Source of the DNA: GCA-958296115 sp965222445
GTDB lineage: Bacteria > Chloroflexota > Dehalococcoidia > Lucifugimonadales > CAJWER01
Direction: 5' to 3'
Assembly (NCBI GenBank): GCA_965222445.1
Contig: CBDCTY010000002.1
Location: 1,736,001 to 1,800,000 of the forward strand
Length of the DNA stretch: 64,000 bases
Shown here in pieces: positions 33,447-42,066 of the stretch. Both the position numbers and the translations under genes were made by a program. The notes beneath the pieces are model-generated. The model made no database searches and was not told the DNA's origin. It worked only from the letters and a program-made list of their open reading frames with translations. Each line of letters begins with the position of its first letter. Position 1 is the first letter of the stretch.

Positions 33447-34613
33447 TCACTGAAACTCAATCGCCTCCGCCGAAACTACTCGTTCGATGGAGCCACCTAT
33501 GCGGAAGTGGACGGTATCGTCCCCTCGGTCGTACTGGATGTCCGAGTTCAGGATGGCACCGTGGAACCCGGAGTAACCGGGGTCGCCCCGCTTGGACTTA
33601 ACACCGTCCCCCAGCGGCCGCTTCACCGAAACGTGCCACTCCGGTACGTCTATCGGTCGGATGGGATCGCCGTATATCTCTAGGGTTGTGTAGGCGGGAG
33701 GCTTCACCATTGCCGTGCCGCCGATCAACGGGAACTTCAAGGCCCCGACCCATGTTGTCTCGTCGGTGTCGAGGTCGGTAATCCATACGCTGAACCACTC
33801 GCCGTCGTCCTCTGTGCCATCACCCGCAAGTCGCATACGATAGTTGCCCACCCCCCAGTCGTAGCTCCGCCTCACGCCTATAAAGTCCCCCTCGTGTCCC
33901 GAGGACTCAGACCACCCATCATCTCCACCCGCAACCCTGGAGAGTGACAGGTCACGTTCGCCCCAGCGGGAGAAGATCAGGCCCTTCCCGCGCCCGCGTC
34001 GCTGGCCCGGGTCCGAGACATCCGTCTGTAGTCCGAAGTAGAAGTCCTGGTTCGAGATGCTGCTGGAGCAGACCATCAGATAGAGCCCGTTCCGGGCCGA
34101 GAAGTTGCCGGGGTCGTTGTGGATGGTGAAGTCGAACACCAACTCCTTAAACTGCCTGCCCCGGTTCCAACCCCACCACATGTAGGCCATGTGCTCAGGC
34201 GAGTCTACAGTCATGTATAGGTCGTCCCGCCCAGGTATCTGCGTTGGCGTCGGCGTCAGAGTTGCCGTAGGTACTGGCGTGGAGGTGGGTGTTGGGGTCG
34301 GCGTCGGAGTTGGAGTTGCCGTGGGTACCGGCGTGGATGTCGGAGTTGTCGTAGGTATCGGTGTGGAGGTGGATGTCGGGGTCGGCCTCAAGGTGTGGGT
34401 TGGCAAGGGAGTCGGCGTCAACGTGGCAGTCGGCATGGGAGTCTGGGTCGCCATAGGCTCTGCTGTCGAGGTCGATGTCAAGGTCGCTGTCGGGGTAGGA
34501 TCCGCAAACGCCGCTGAAGCGAACGGTTCAACCGGTTCACGTCCTGAGCCGCAGGCGATGCTTGCAAGGACTACCATGGCCGTCGGTAGCGAAAGGGCAA
34601 GCGCCCTGAGCAT
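33447..34613 (-). CDS. lipoprotein with long Thr-Pro repeat linker
   Basis: A 388-residue predicted lipoprotein: signal peptide and lipobox (VLASIAC), then about 95 residues of low-complexity T-P-T/T-P-V-P repeats (for example TPTPTPTSTPVPTATLTPTP). A 230-residue domain follows, rich in aromatic and beta-forming residues (MTVDSPEHMAYMWWGWNRGR, VFDFTIHNDPGNF). The linker would project the domain from the membrane. The domain resembles no family I can name. DNA under the linker is a simple repeat and could vary in length between strains. Confidence 0.75.
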   Translation of the reverse strand: MLRALALSLPTAMVVLASIACGSGREPVEPFASAAFADPTPTATLTSTSTAEPMATQTPMPTATLTPTPLPTHTLRPTPTSTSTPIPTTTPTSTPVPTATPTPTPTPTPTSTPVPTATLTPTPTQIPGRDDLYMTVDSPEHMAYMWWGWNRGRQFKELVFDFTIHNDPGNFSARNGLYLMVCSSSISNQDFYFGLQTDVSDPGQRRGRGKGLIFSRWGERDLSLSRVAGGDDGWSESSGHEGDFIGVRRSYDWGVGNYRMRLAGDGTEDDGEWFSVWITDLDTDETTWVGALKFPLIGGTAMVKPPAYTTLEIYGDPIRPIDVPEWHVSVKRPLGDGVKSKRGDPGYSGFHGAILNSDIQYDRGDDTVHFRIGGSIERVVSAEAIEFQ

Positions 34614-34701
34614 GATGGACCCCTTTCACGGCAACGGTATAGGGAAACTCTTCCACAAGCCGAACCGCATCCGCAACTGTTCGCCGAAGTCGGCATTCCC
34701 A

Positions 34702-35838
34702 TCAGGCCATACGCTCGATACTCAGCACGCCCGGGTCCGTGCCGGTGAGCATCATGTCCACCGCGCGCTCGCCTGCTGCGAGTCCCATGGAGTTGCCGTG
34801 CCCGGTGAAGCCTACGCAGAAGTAGACGTTGGGCTTGTGGTGCAGGCTCCCCAGGATGGGCAGGCCGTCCTCGGTCATCCCGTGGATGCCCGCCCACCGG
34901 CGGCTCACTCCCGCCTCCGCCGACTCGGGGAAGTGGCGCCTGATGAAGCTGGCGATGAAGCGCTGGACGTTGTCTGTGACCTCGTCGGCCCAGGTGTGCT
35001 CCTGCTCGACGTGCTGCCATCTTCCACCTCCGACCAGCAGTCTGCCGTCGGGAAGCTGCCGGTAGTAGCACTGCTTGTAGTTCATGCACATCACGTCGAG
35101 AAGTTTGGGCGCGGGCCCCGTCAGCAGCACCTGCCCGCGCGCGGGGGCCACGTACGGCAGGAAGAACGGGTCCAGCAGGCCCGCGTAGCCGTTCACCGCC
35201 AGCATCACCTTTTCGCACTCGATGACATGGCTCCGCGTCACCACCCTCATACCCGCGCCGCTGCTCTCGATGGCGAACACCTCGTCGTTTTCGTACAGGG
35301 CCGCGCCGCACGTGCGGGCGAGGGCCTGGGTGAGCTGAGCGGGGTGCGTGGCGAAGTCGTCGGGCTGGAGCATGGCGGGCCCAAAGCCCCGGTCGAGGGG
35401 GTCGCGGTCGAAGTACTCGGCGGGGAAGCCGTCGCGCTCCAGCATCTCCGCGCTGCGGCGCAGGTCCTCGTTGCTCTCGCGCGTGCCTCCGAAGTAGTAG
35501 GTGCCGATCTCCTCGTGCTCGACCTCGTGCATCTGCGACAGCTCGCGCATCCGGCGCACGTTCGCGTCGGTCATGCGCCATATCTCGAGGGCGGCGTCGC
35601 GTCCGAAGCGCTCCGTCGTCTCGTTGTAGCTGTCGCGCATGCCGAGCAGCACCATGCCGGCGTTCCTGCCGCTGGCGCCTGACGCCGGGTACTGCCTCTC
35701 GACGACGGCCGTATCCCTGCCGGCGTCCGTCAGCAGCCCGGCCATGTACGAGCCGATCAGCCCCGCGCCCACCACGACGACATCGTGGCTGACGCGCTGC
35801 TGTCCCCCCGCTGTCTCCTGCCAGTGCGAAACGGTCAT
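34702..35838 (-). CDS. FAD-dependent oxidoreductase (DAO family)
   Basis: A 378-residue flavoenzyme of the glycine/D-amino-acid oxidase type. The dinucleotide motif SHDVVVVGAGLIGSYMAGLL and the acidic end of the second strand (AVVERQYPASGASGRNAG) are clear. Near the C-terminus YFCVGFTGHGNSMGLAAGE contacts FAD. The family oxidises amines or N-methyl amino acids. It stands alone on the minus strand between a lipoprotein and the retropepsin-like gene. The start is an ATG at 35838. Confidence 0.88.
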   Translation of the reverse strand: MTVSHWQETAGGQQRVSHDVVVVGAGLIGSYMAGLLTDAGRDTAVVERQYPASGASGRNAGMVLLGMRDSYNETTERFGRDAALEIWRMTDANVRRMRELSQMHEVEHEEIGTYYFGGTRESNEDLRRSAEMLERDGFPAEYFDRDPLDRGFGPAMLQPDDFATHPAQLTQALARTCGAALYENDEVFAIESSGAGMRVVTRSHVIECEKVMLAVNGYAGLLDPFFLPYVAPARGQVLLTGPAPKLLDVMCMNYKQCYYRQLPDGRLLVGGGRWQHVEQEHTWADEVTDNVQRFIASFIRRHFPESAEAGVSRRWAGIHGMTEDGLPILGSLHHKPNVYFCVGFTGHGNSMGLAAGERAVDMMLTGTDPGVLSIERMA

Positions 35839-35881
35839 TGGTATGGACTCGAATCAGGTCCGGGCTAAGGGCCGGAAGCGG

Positions 35882-36313
35882 TTACGTAGCACTAAGCGTG
35901 AAGTCGGCATGTCGGACGGTGCATTCGAGCCTTGAACTCACCGGGTCGTACTCCATATGCCAGTGGTTGATGACATCCCGGCCCAGCAGAGACGGCAAGC
36001 CCTCGTTGCTCTCGGCCGGCTCCGCGACGAGCAATTGTACCGCATAGAGTCTGGCCTGGAGCTTGTCGGTGAAGGAGAGGAGGACCGGTTCGACAAAGTA
36101 TGGCGATATGCCCCCGACACCCCTGGAGCTCACCCTATTACCAAGCTGGCCGAACGGCAAGCCCACGTTCTTGGCATCTACTGGATGCAGACAGGTGACA
36201 TCAGCGCCTGTGTCGAGAAGGAAGAGCAAGCTCTCATCGATTCCTAGCCGAGGGGCGATGAGGCGGCCCTCGACGAGTGGCCGCCCCCGGTCGTCGAACT
36301 CGCCGAGAATCAT
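35882..36313 (-). CDS. retropepsin-like aspartic protease
   Basis: A 143-residue protein with the single catalytic motif of retroviral-type aspartic proteases, LLFLLDTGADVTCLHP, and the later SLLGRDVINHW that forms the Psi-loop partner. Such monomers dimerise to form one active site. The ATG overlaps the stop of the upstream DUF5678-like gene by 4 bases, so the two are coupled. The physiological substrate of bacterial members is unknown. The DUF5678-like partner may be substrate, inhibitor or chaperone. Confidence 0.85.
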   Translation of the reverse strand: MILGEFDDRGRPLVEGRLIAPRLGIDESLLFLLDTGADVTCLHPVDAKNVGLPFGQLGNRVSSRGVGGISPYFVEPVLLSFTDKLQARLYAVQLLVAEPAESNEGLPSLLGRDVINHWHMEYDPVSSRLECTVRHADFTLSAT

Positions 36314-36627
36314 AAAATCAGCACAGGTGGGTTCGTGTCCAGAAATTCGATCACCAGGTCCGACCCCCGCAGGCCTTGGGCCTCGGCATCCTCGATAACC
36401 GCATCCATAGAATCGCCTATGGCCACGACACCCTCTCTACCCATCGCCACCCAGCGATTGGGGTGTGCTTTCATGAGGGAGGCACGCTCGTTTCGCATGC
36501 GTACGACAATTTCGTGGTACTCCTGCATTCCTGCGACGAGGCTCTGGACCCCGCCGAGATCCTCGATGATCTCCTTGACGTAATTCTCGTCTTTCAGTTT
36601 CTCCATGCTGCTTGCTGTTTCAGTCAT
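36310..36627 (-). CDS. DUF5678-type small protein coupled to the retropepsin
   Basis: A 105-residue protein. The N-terminal half is helical and charged (MEKLKDENYVKEIIEDLGGV). The C-terminal part, LMKAHPNRWVAMGREGVVAI, then DLVIEFLDTNPPVLIL, matches the compact DUF5678 domain. I chose the ATG at 36627, with AGGAAGG upstream; the longer frame lies antisense to the next gene. Its stop overlaps the protease start. A second DUF5678 gene, interrupted by a MITE, lies at 54583-54961. Function unknown. Confidence 0.75.
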   Translation of the reverse strand: MTETASSMEKLKDENYVKEIIEDLGGVQSLVAGMQEYHEIVVRMRNERASLMKAHPNRWVAMGREGVVAIGDSMDAVIEDAEAQGLRGSDLVIEFLDTNPPVLIL

Positions 36628-36718
36628 GGCGTCCTTCCTAGCCTCTCCGACTACAGCGATTCTACTGACCTCACAAAGGCATAGCAACAGCGCGGCGACT
36701 TGCGTATCATGTGCTCCC

Positions 36719-37861
36719 ATGAAGATCACGAACGTTACCGTCCATCTGGTCCAGGCCTCCGGCGCCAGCAGGCTCTTCGACCTCGTGCTGCTTCCGGGTA
36801 TGAGGCGGGACCGGTGGAAGCACGACCTCGTGTCCACGGAGACCGGCGTCATGCCGGTGATGCGCGTCGAGACCGACGAGGGCATCGTGGGCGCGTGCAC
36901 GGCCGACGCGGGGGCGGCGGCGGACCTGACCTCGGCCTCGCTGGAGCAGCTTCGCGCCCTCGTGGTGGGCAAGGACCCCCTCGACCGCGAGCGTCTCTAC
37001 CAGATGCTGCACACCGGTACACGCTGGCTTTACCAGCCGCCGGGATGGCTGGGCTCCTTCGACAACTGCCTCTGGGACATCCTCGGCAAGGCCGCCGGAC
37101 TCCCTGTGTATTCGCTTATTGGCCGCGTTCGCGAAAGGGCGCCGGTCTACATGAACATTCGCGGCGAGACGAAGGAGGAGGCAGCCGACGACGCCCGTAA
37201 GGCGGTCGCCGAGGGCTTCCCCGCAGTCAAGGACCACTTCTACCACACCGTGCGGGAGAACCTGCAGTGGTTCGAGGCCGTGCGTGACGCCGTCGGCCCC
37301 GACATCGAGGTCATGCACGACGCCGTCGGAATCTACACCTTCGAGGAGGCCCTGCGCGTCGGGCGGGCGCTGGAGGAGCTGGACTACCGCTGGTTCGAGG
37401 AGCCGCTGCCCGAGCGCCAGCACAACAAGCTGAAGGCCCTGTGCGACGCCCTCGACGTCCCCATACTCGGGCCCGAGATGATGATGAACGACGTCGACCT
37501 GCAGGCCCAGTGGCTGATCTCCGGCGCCGCGGACATGATTCGGGCCAACGCGCGCCACGGCACCACAGCCATCCTGAAACTCGCCCATCTCGCGGAGATG
37601 CACGGCTCAAACATAGAGCTGAACGGCTACGGCGGCCTGTACGGGCTCGTCCACGCCCATCTCCTCGCGGCGATCTCCAACACCAGCTACTACGAGACCT
37701 TCGGCGAGTTTCGGGTGCACACCGAGCGGTCGTCCACCGAGATAGGCATGCTGAACCCGCTCGATGTCGTCGACGGCCACGTCGCCCCGCCTTCCGGCCC
37801 CGGCTGGGGCGCCGAGTGGGACTGGACCTACTTCAACAAGCAGGTAGTCGGAGAGCTCTAG
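36719..37861 (+). CDS. mandelate racemase/muconate lactonizing enzyme family protein
   Basis: The third enolase-superfamily enzyme in the window, 380 residues. The capping domain begins MKITNVTVHLVQASG. Barrel features are the Lys in FPAVKDHFYH, ligands in VMHDAVGIY, YRWFEEPLPE and ILGPEMMMND, and SNIELNGYGG near the end. The usual PHN histidine motif of galactonate dehydratases is not seen, so its chemistry probably differs from the gene at 26625. The ATG at 36719 was chosen. It is divergent from the DUF5678-like gene, with 91 bases between. Confidence 0.9.
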   Translation: MKITNVTVHLVQASGASRLFDLVLLPGMRRDRWKHDLVSTETGVMPVMRVETDEGIVGACTADAGAAADLTSASLEQLRALVVGKDPLDRERLYQMLHTGTRWLYQPPGWLGSFDNCLWDILGKAAGLPVYSLIGRVRERAPVYMNIRGETKEEAADDARKAVAEGFPAVKDHFYHTVRENLQWFEAVRDAVGPDIEVMHDAVGIYTFEEALRVGRALEELDYRWFEEPLPERQHNKLKALCDALDVPILGPEMMMNDVDLQAQWLISGAADMIRANARHGTTAILKLAHLAEMHGSNIELNGYGGLYGLVHAHLLAAISNTSYYETFGEFRVHTERSSTEIGMLNPLDVVDGHVAPPSGPGWGAEWDWTYFNKQVVGEL

Positions 37862-37879
37862 CGCCCTGTGGGTTTCGGC

Positions 37880-37920
37880 CCCCTCTCCCTCGACGGGAGA
37901 GGGCTGGGGTGAGGGTGATG
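37880..37920. repeat. GGGAGAGG-type palindromic repeat
   Basis: CCCTCTCCCTCGACGGGAGA followed by GGGCTGGGGTGAGGGTGAT: a hairpin plus conserved GGTGAGGGTGA tail. Related repeats occur at 6665, 19965 and 39946. Confidence 0.6.
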
Positions 37921-37973
37921 GCTGGCGTAGAAGACCCCCATGTACCTCCGCAACAGGTCGAGCGCCCCACTCC

Positions 37974-37998
37974 GTAGGGGCGGGTTTGAAACCCGCCC
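37974..37998. repeat. REP-like palindrome, copy 2
   Basis: GTAGGGGCGGGTTTGAAACC followed by CGCCC; located between the enolase-superfamily gene and the convergent acetyltransferase gene. Confidence 0.8.
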
Positions 37999-38013
37999 TC
38001 TCCTCGCGGGACG

Positions 38014-38424
38014 CTACAGGGCCTTCTCGAAGTAGTGCCGGCTCGCGCCTCCCTCGTACCCCTCGGTCACCCCGAACTGCCTGTACCCCAGCTTGACGTA
38101 GAACCCCGGCGCCTGGAACGACATCGTGTCGACCACTACCGACGAGCAGCCCAGCTCCCTGCCGCGCTCCTCGGCCCATAGCATCAGCCGCCGTCCCAGC
38201 CCCCTCGAACGGTAATCGGCATGCACCCACAGCCGCCGCACGTGGACTATTCGCCAGTACTCGGTGCCGTCGATGCCCGCAACGACACGTCCCGACTCTA
38301 AGAACACGGCCCGCACCGGGACTGGGGAGCGGTTGGACGCGAAGTCTGCGCTGTACTCCAACAGGCCGCGGTCTATCTCCCCCGCCTGTTCGTCCGTCGG
38401 CTCGTCGACAAACTCCAAACCCAA
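38014..38424 (-). CDS. GNAT family N-acetyltransferase
   Basis: A 136-residue acetyl-CoA-dependent acetyltransferase. The pyrophosphate loop is visible as YRSRGLGRRLMLWAEERGRE, preceded by the strand VRRLWVHADY and followed by FYVKLGYRQFGV. The acceptor is unknown; small-molecule amines and protein N-termini are both possible. The gene is divergent from the P-loop kinase-like gene, with 107 bases between. Confidence 0.9.
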   Translation of the reverse strand: MGLEFVDEPTDEQAGEIDRGLLEYSADFASNRSPVPVRAVFLESGRVVAGIDGTEYWRIVHVRRLWVHADYRSRGLGRRLMLWAEERGRELGCSSVVVDTMSFQAPGFYVKLGYRQFGVTEGYEGGASRHYFEKAL

Positions 38425-38531
38425 TGCCGCCGCTCCCTTCGGGCTCTCGCCTCTTGCCCACGAGGGGACCCTTACGCAATCTCACCGCTATGGGGAACAG
38501 CCCGGGCCACCCACCATATATGCTACACACC

Positions 38532-39089
38532 ATGAAGAACCCGGTGGTGGTCATGATTTCGGGCGCCCCCGCTACGGGAAAGACCCACCTGGCACGGCTG
38601 CTCGCCGGCTCCCTGCACGTCGTCGTCTTCCAGAAGGACGCCATCAAGGAGACCCTCTTCGATACCCTGGGCCAAGACGACCGCGAATGGTCGAGAATGC
38701 TGGGAACGGCCGCCTTCGCGCTGCTGCCCGACCTCGTCGAGTCGCATCTGAAGGCCCGCCAGTCCGTCTTGGTCGAGTCCAACTTTCAACGCAGGTACGA
38801 GGGGCCGTGGGTCGCCCAGATGCAGAAGCGTTACGGCGTCCACGTGCTGGAGCTCCATTGCCACGCCGACATGGAGACTGTGCTCGCGAGGATAGCCCGC
38901 AGGGACGGCACGGACGAGAGACACAGCGGGCACGGCCCGGGAGATGTCGCCGTTCGAGAGCTCCGCGACAGCTACCAGCATTACGGGCCGGTGACCGAGG
39001 GCGACGAGGTCGTCCTCATCGACACGACGGACTTCGAGGGGGTAGACTACGCCGCTATCGTCGAGCACGTCAGGTCCGCCCTCCCTTGA
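38532..39089 (+). CDS. AAA_33-type P-loop kinase-like protein
   Basis: A 185-residue protein with Walker A VVVMISGAPATGKTHLARLL right after the start (ATG 38532) and a kinase-like second motif in QSVLVESNFQRRYEGP. A lid-like Arg segment (ARIARRDGTDERHSGH) follows. It resembles the AAA_33/zeta-toxin-like kinase group that phosphorylates small molecules or sugars. No cognate antitoxin is seen, so I call it a kinase only. Confidence 0.8.
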   Translation: MKNPVVVMISGAPATGKTHLARLLAGSLHVVVFQKDAIKETLFDTLGQDDREWSRMLGTAAFALLPDLVESHLKARQSVLVESNFQRRYEGPWVAQMQKRYGVHVLELHCHADMETVLARIARRDGTDERHSGHGPGDVAVRELRDSYQHYGPVTEGDEVVLIDTTDFEGVDYAAIVEHVRSALP

Positions 39090-39101
39090 TGATAGATTCG
39101 G

Positions 39102-39127
39102 CGTAGGGGCGGACCCATGTGTCCGCC
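39102..39127. repeat. GTAGGGGCGGACCC palindrome
   Basis: GTAGGGGCGGACCCATGTGT followed by CCGCCC forms a hairpin. A degenerate copy follows at about 39150-39175 (GTAGGATCGGACCCATGTGT). Confidence 0.55.
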
Positions 39128-39282
39128 CGCGGCGTACCTGGCGTGCGGTGACGTAGGATCGGACCCATGTGTGTTTGCAGCTCGCCCTCCCCATACTCCG
39201 CACCACCGGTACCGACGCTGCGATTGGCGAGTCTCCGGGACAAGTGCTAAACTTGGCCCACTCCAAATGCGAGGAGTCTAGA

Positions 39283-39786
39283 ATGCTTACTCGTGTAGTG
39301 CGTAGCTCCGTACTGTTGGCGATTCTACTGGTCGCCTGTATTGGCGTGGTGGCTTGCGGAGGCTCCGACGAGCCCGATCTCCCCGACACGACCGCGGCTT
39401 CGGTGGTGGCATACCTCGACGAGATCGACTACCAGGACTCCTGGGAAACGTGGCCAGGCCTCCCGAAGCAGTACCAGGGAGCGGATCCCCACGGGATGCT
39501 CCTCACCACGTATCTCAACTCGGCTGCCCTCGAAGTCGTGAAGGACGGCGGCAGTTCCATGCCCGACGGCGCGATCCTGGTGAAGGAGAACTTCACCCCC
39601 GAGGGCGTCCTGGCCGCAACCACCATCATGTACAAGAAGGCAGGCTACAACCCCGCCCACAACGACTGGTTCTGGGCCAAGGTGCTGGCCGACGGCACCG
39701 TCGAGAAAGAGGGCCAGGTCGAGGGATGCCAGACCTGCCACGGCGGCGCAAAAGACAACGACTACGTAATGACAGGCACCAACTAG
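39283..39786 (+). CDS. cytochrome P460-like haem lipoprotein
   Basis: A 167-residue exported lipoprotein. The signal peptide ends in a lipobox (IGVVAC), and a single c-type haem motif CQTCHGG is near the C-terminus (EGQVEGCQTCHGGAKDNDY). Features of the P460 fold are seen before it: MPDGAILVKENF, TIMYKKAGYNPAHNDWFWAK. Cytochromes P460 oxidise hydroxylamine or similar N compounds; many relatives are of unknown role. The conserved cross-linking Lys cannot be assigned with certainty (Lys lies in ILVKENF and MYKKAGY). The ATG at 39283 follows GAGGAG. Confidence 0.82.
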   Translation: MLTRVVRSSVLLAILLVACIGVVACGGSDEPDLPDTTAASVVAYLDEIDYQDSWETWPGLPKQYQGADPHGMLLTTYLNSAALEVVKDGGSSMPDGAILVKENFTPEGVLAATTIMYKKAGYNPAHNDWFWAKVLADGTVEKEGQVEGCQTCHGGAKDNDYVMTGTN

Positions 39787-40130
39787 GTCCGCTCTCGACT
39801 CTTGTATAACCGTCGTTCCCGCGAAGGGAGACCTTTGCACAACCGTCATTCCGGCGAAAGCCGGAATCCAGTGGGGCGGACGGGCGGGGTGGCTCCCCCA
39901 CTTCCCCCTGAGAAGGAAGATTGAGCCTGCCGAAGGGTGGGGCCCTCCCCCTCCTCTCCCTTGACGGGAGAGGACTGAGGTGAGGGTGTCTCCCTTCCCG
40001 TCTTGTCCACGAGGGGAAGATTGAACCTGTTGAGGGGATGCGCACCCCCGCCGCCCATTAGGCCACGGACTAGCCAGTTTCCTGCTCCAGTCTCATCACA
40101 CAGTCCTGACACCCAACATCGGAGGACTCC
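39787..40130. other. intergenic region of stacked short repeats
   Basis: It contains CGTCATTCCGGCGAAAGCCG and GAATCC (39844-39872), a GGGAGAGG hairpin with GGTGAGGGTG (39946-39990), and two fragments of the GAGCCTG/TTGAACCTG kind. No gene is seen. It ends at the ribosome site of the hydrolase gene. Confidence 0.5.
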
Positions 40131-41978
40131 TTGCACTACCAGGGTTCGCACCAGCAATACGGCGTAGTAGCCGAGAACAACGTCATGGTCCCGGCCCGGG
40201 ACGGCGTCGGACTCGCCACCGACCTCTACTTCCCCGCGACCGGCGGACGCCGCGCCGACGGCAAGTTCCCGGTAGTCCTCGTGCGCACACCCTACAATAA
40301 GGCCGCCCCGGGCGCCGTCCTCAACGCCAGGTATCTCGCGCGCCGCGGCTACGTCTGCGCCATGCAGGACGTCCGCGGCCGCTTCGAGTCCGAGGGTGAG
40401 TGGTACGCCTTCGCCAAGGAGGCCCCCGACGGCTACGACGCCGTCGAGTGGCTGGGCACGCAGCCGTGGAGTACCGGTCGCGTGGGGACGATGGGCGACT
40501 CCTACGCCGGGAGCGACCAGGCTGCACTCGCCACCCTCGACCCGCCCCACCTGTCGACCATGATCGTTGCCGTCGGCGCGTCCAACTACTACCACAGCTC
40601 CATGCGCCAGAACGGCGCCCTCGAGCAGCGATTCCTCGTCTATGTCTTCCGCATGGCCGCCACCAGCCAGGAGGCCGAGGCCGACGCCGGCCTGAAGGCC
40701 GAGATCGTGAAGGCCTACACGACCTACATGAACGATATGATCGAGCAGTTCCCCCTGCGCGAGGGGGCCACGATACTCAGGCGGCTGCCCTCCTACGAGC
40801 GGTGGGCCATCGACATCCAGACCCACGGCGACTACGACGAGTACTGGAAGCAGCGCGGGTACGCCATTTCCGAGTACTACGACGAGCACGCGGACGTGCC
40901 GACCCTCTACCTCGGCGGCTGGTACGACTCCTACGCGCGGAATACCTGCGAGTCGTACGTAGCACTGAGCCGGTCCAAGAAGTCTCCCCAGCATCTGCTC
41001 ATGGGGCCGTGGACACACGGCCGGTACGAGACGCCCCACTCGGGCGACCTATACTTCGGCATCGACGGGCAGATCGAATACATGGACCTGAAGCTGGCGT
41101 GGTTCGACCAGCATCTCAAGGACCTCCACACCGAGACCTCCGACTGGCAGCCGGTCAGGATCTTCACGATGGGGAAGGGGAGCGACGACAGGGCGGTGCT
41201 GGGATCGCCCGGCGACGGCTCCGAGTACCCCGGCCGCGTCCACCACGGCGGCTACTGGCGCAGCGAGCCGGACTGGCCGCTGCCGGGCACAGACTTCACG
41301 CCCTTCTATCTTCGCAGCGACGGCACGCTGTCGCCCGAGCTGCCACTGGAAGACGAGAGCGGGACGACGAGCTACACGTACGACCCCCGGGACCCCGTGC
41401 CCACGCTGGGCGGCGGGATTTCGGCTGCCGACATGGTCATGCCGCCGGGCGGATTCGACCAGAGGGGCCGCCCCGGGGTTATCGGCTGCCACGACACCCT
41501 GCCGCTGAACACCCGGCGCGACGTCCTCACCTTCCAGACCGGCGTGCTGGACAGGGACACCGAGGTGACGGGCCCCGTCGAGATGCGCCTCTGGGCCTCG
41601 TCGTCCGCGCTCGACACCGACTTCACCGCCAAGCTGATCGACGTATACCCGCCCAGCGACAACTTCCCCGACGGCCTGGCGTTCAACATCACCGACTCGA
41701 TCATCCGCGCCCGCTACCGCAACGGCTGGGACAGCCCCGAGGACCTGGAGCCGGGCAGGGCCTACGAGTTTGCCTTCGAGCTCTACCCGACCTCCAACGT
41801 CTTCCGCAAGGGCCATCGAATACGCCTGGACGTCAGCAGCAGCAACTGGCCCCGATTCGACGTCAACCCCAACACCGGCGGCCCGCTGGGGGTCGACAGG
41901 GCCTACACCACCGCCACCCAGACCATTTACCACGAGCCCGCCAGGCCCTCACACGTCATCCTGCCTCTGCAACCGTGA
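40131..41978 (+). CDS. CocE/NonD family hydrolase (X-Pro dipeptidyl-peptidase S15-like)
   Basis: A 615-residue alpha/beta hydrolase. The catalytic Ser is in GTMGDSYAGSDQ, the Asp in TLYLGGWYDSYARNT and the His in LMGPWTHGRYE. The C-terminal third is the beta-sandwich domain of the family (GPVEMRLWASSSALDTDFTA, HRIRLDVSSSNWPRFDVNPN). The family hydrolyses esters (cocaine esterase), cephalosporin esters or peptides. Start is TTG at 40131, with GGAGG 5 bases upstream. Stands alone. Substrate unknown. Confidence 0.9.
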   Translation: MHYQGSHQQYGVVAENNVMVPARDGVGLATDLYFPATGGRRADGKFPVVLVRTPYNKAAPGAVLNARYLARRGYVCAMQDVRGRFESEGEWYAFAKEAPDGYDAVEWLGTQPWSTGRVGTMGDSYAGSDQAALATLDPPHLSTMIVAVGASNYYHSSMRQNGALEQRFLVYVFRMAATSQEAEADAGLKAEIVKAYTTYMNDMIEQFPLREGATILRRLPSYERWAIDIQTHGDYDEYWKQRGYAISEYYDEHADVPTLYLGGWYDSYARNTCESYVALSRSKKSPQHLLMGPWTHGRYETPHSGDLYFGIDGQIEYMDLKLAWFDQHLKDLHTETSDWQPVRIFTMGKGSDDRAVLGSPGDGSEYPGRVHHGGYWRSEPDWPLPGTDFTPFYLRSDGTLSPELPLEDESGTTSYTYDPRDPVPTLGGGISAADMVMPPGGFDQRGRPGVIGCHDTLPLNTRRDVLTFQTGVLDRDTEVTGPVEMRLWASSSALDTDFTAKLIDVYPPSDNFPDGLAFNITDSIIRARYRNGWDSPEDLEPGRAYEFAFELYPTSNVFRKGHRIRLDVSSSNWPRFDVNPNTGGPLGVDRAYTTATQTIYHEPARPSHVILPLQP

Positions 41979-42041
41979 CCATCCACATCACGTGAAACAG
42001 AGTTGCCACGCTGCGGCCATATTGAGCGCGAAACCACCGGG

Positions 42042-42066
42042 GTAGGGGCGGGTTTGCAACCCGCCC
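42042..42066. repeat. REP-like palindrome, copy 3 (left of RAYT remnant)
   Basis: GTAGGGGCGGGTTTGCAACC followed by CGCCC. It lies in inverted order to the copy at 42309-42333, and the pair brackets the transposase remnant. Confidence 0.8.

Noticed and set aside
38532..39089. Zeta-toxin of a toxin-antitoxin pair
   Set aside because: Only the P-loop kinase resemblance supports it; no epsilon-like antitoxin gene lies next to it.
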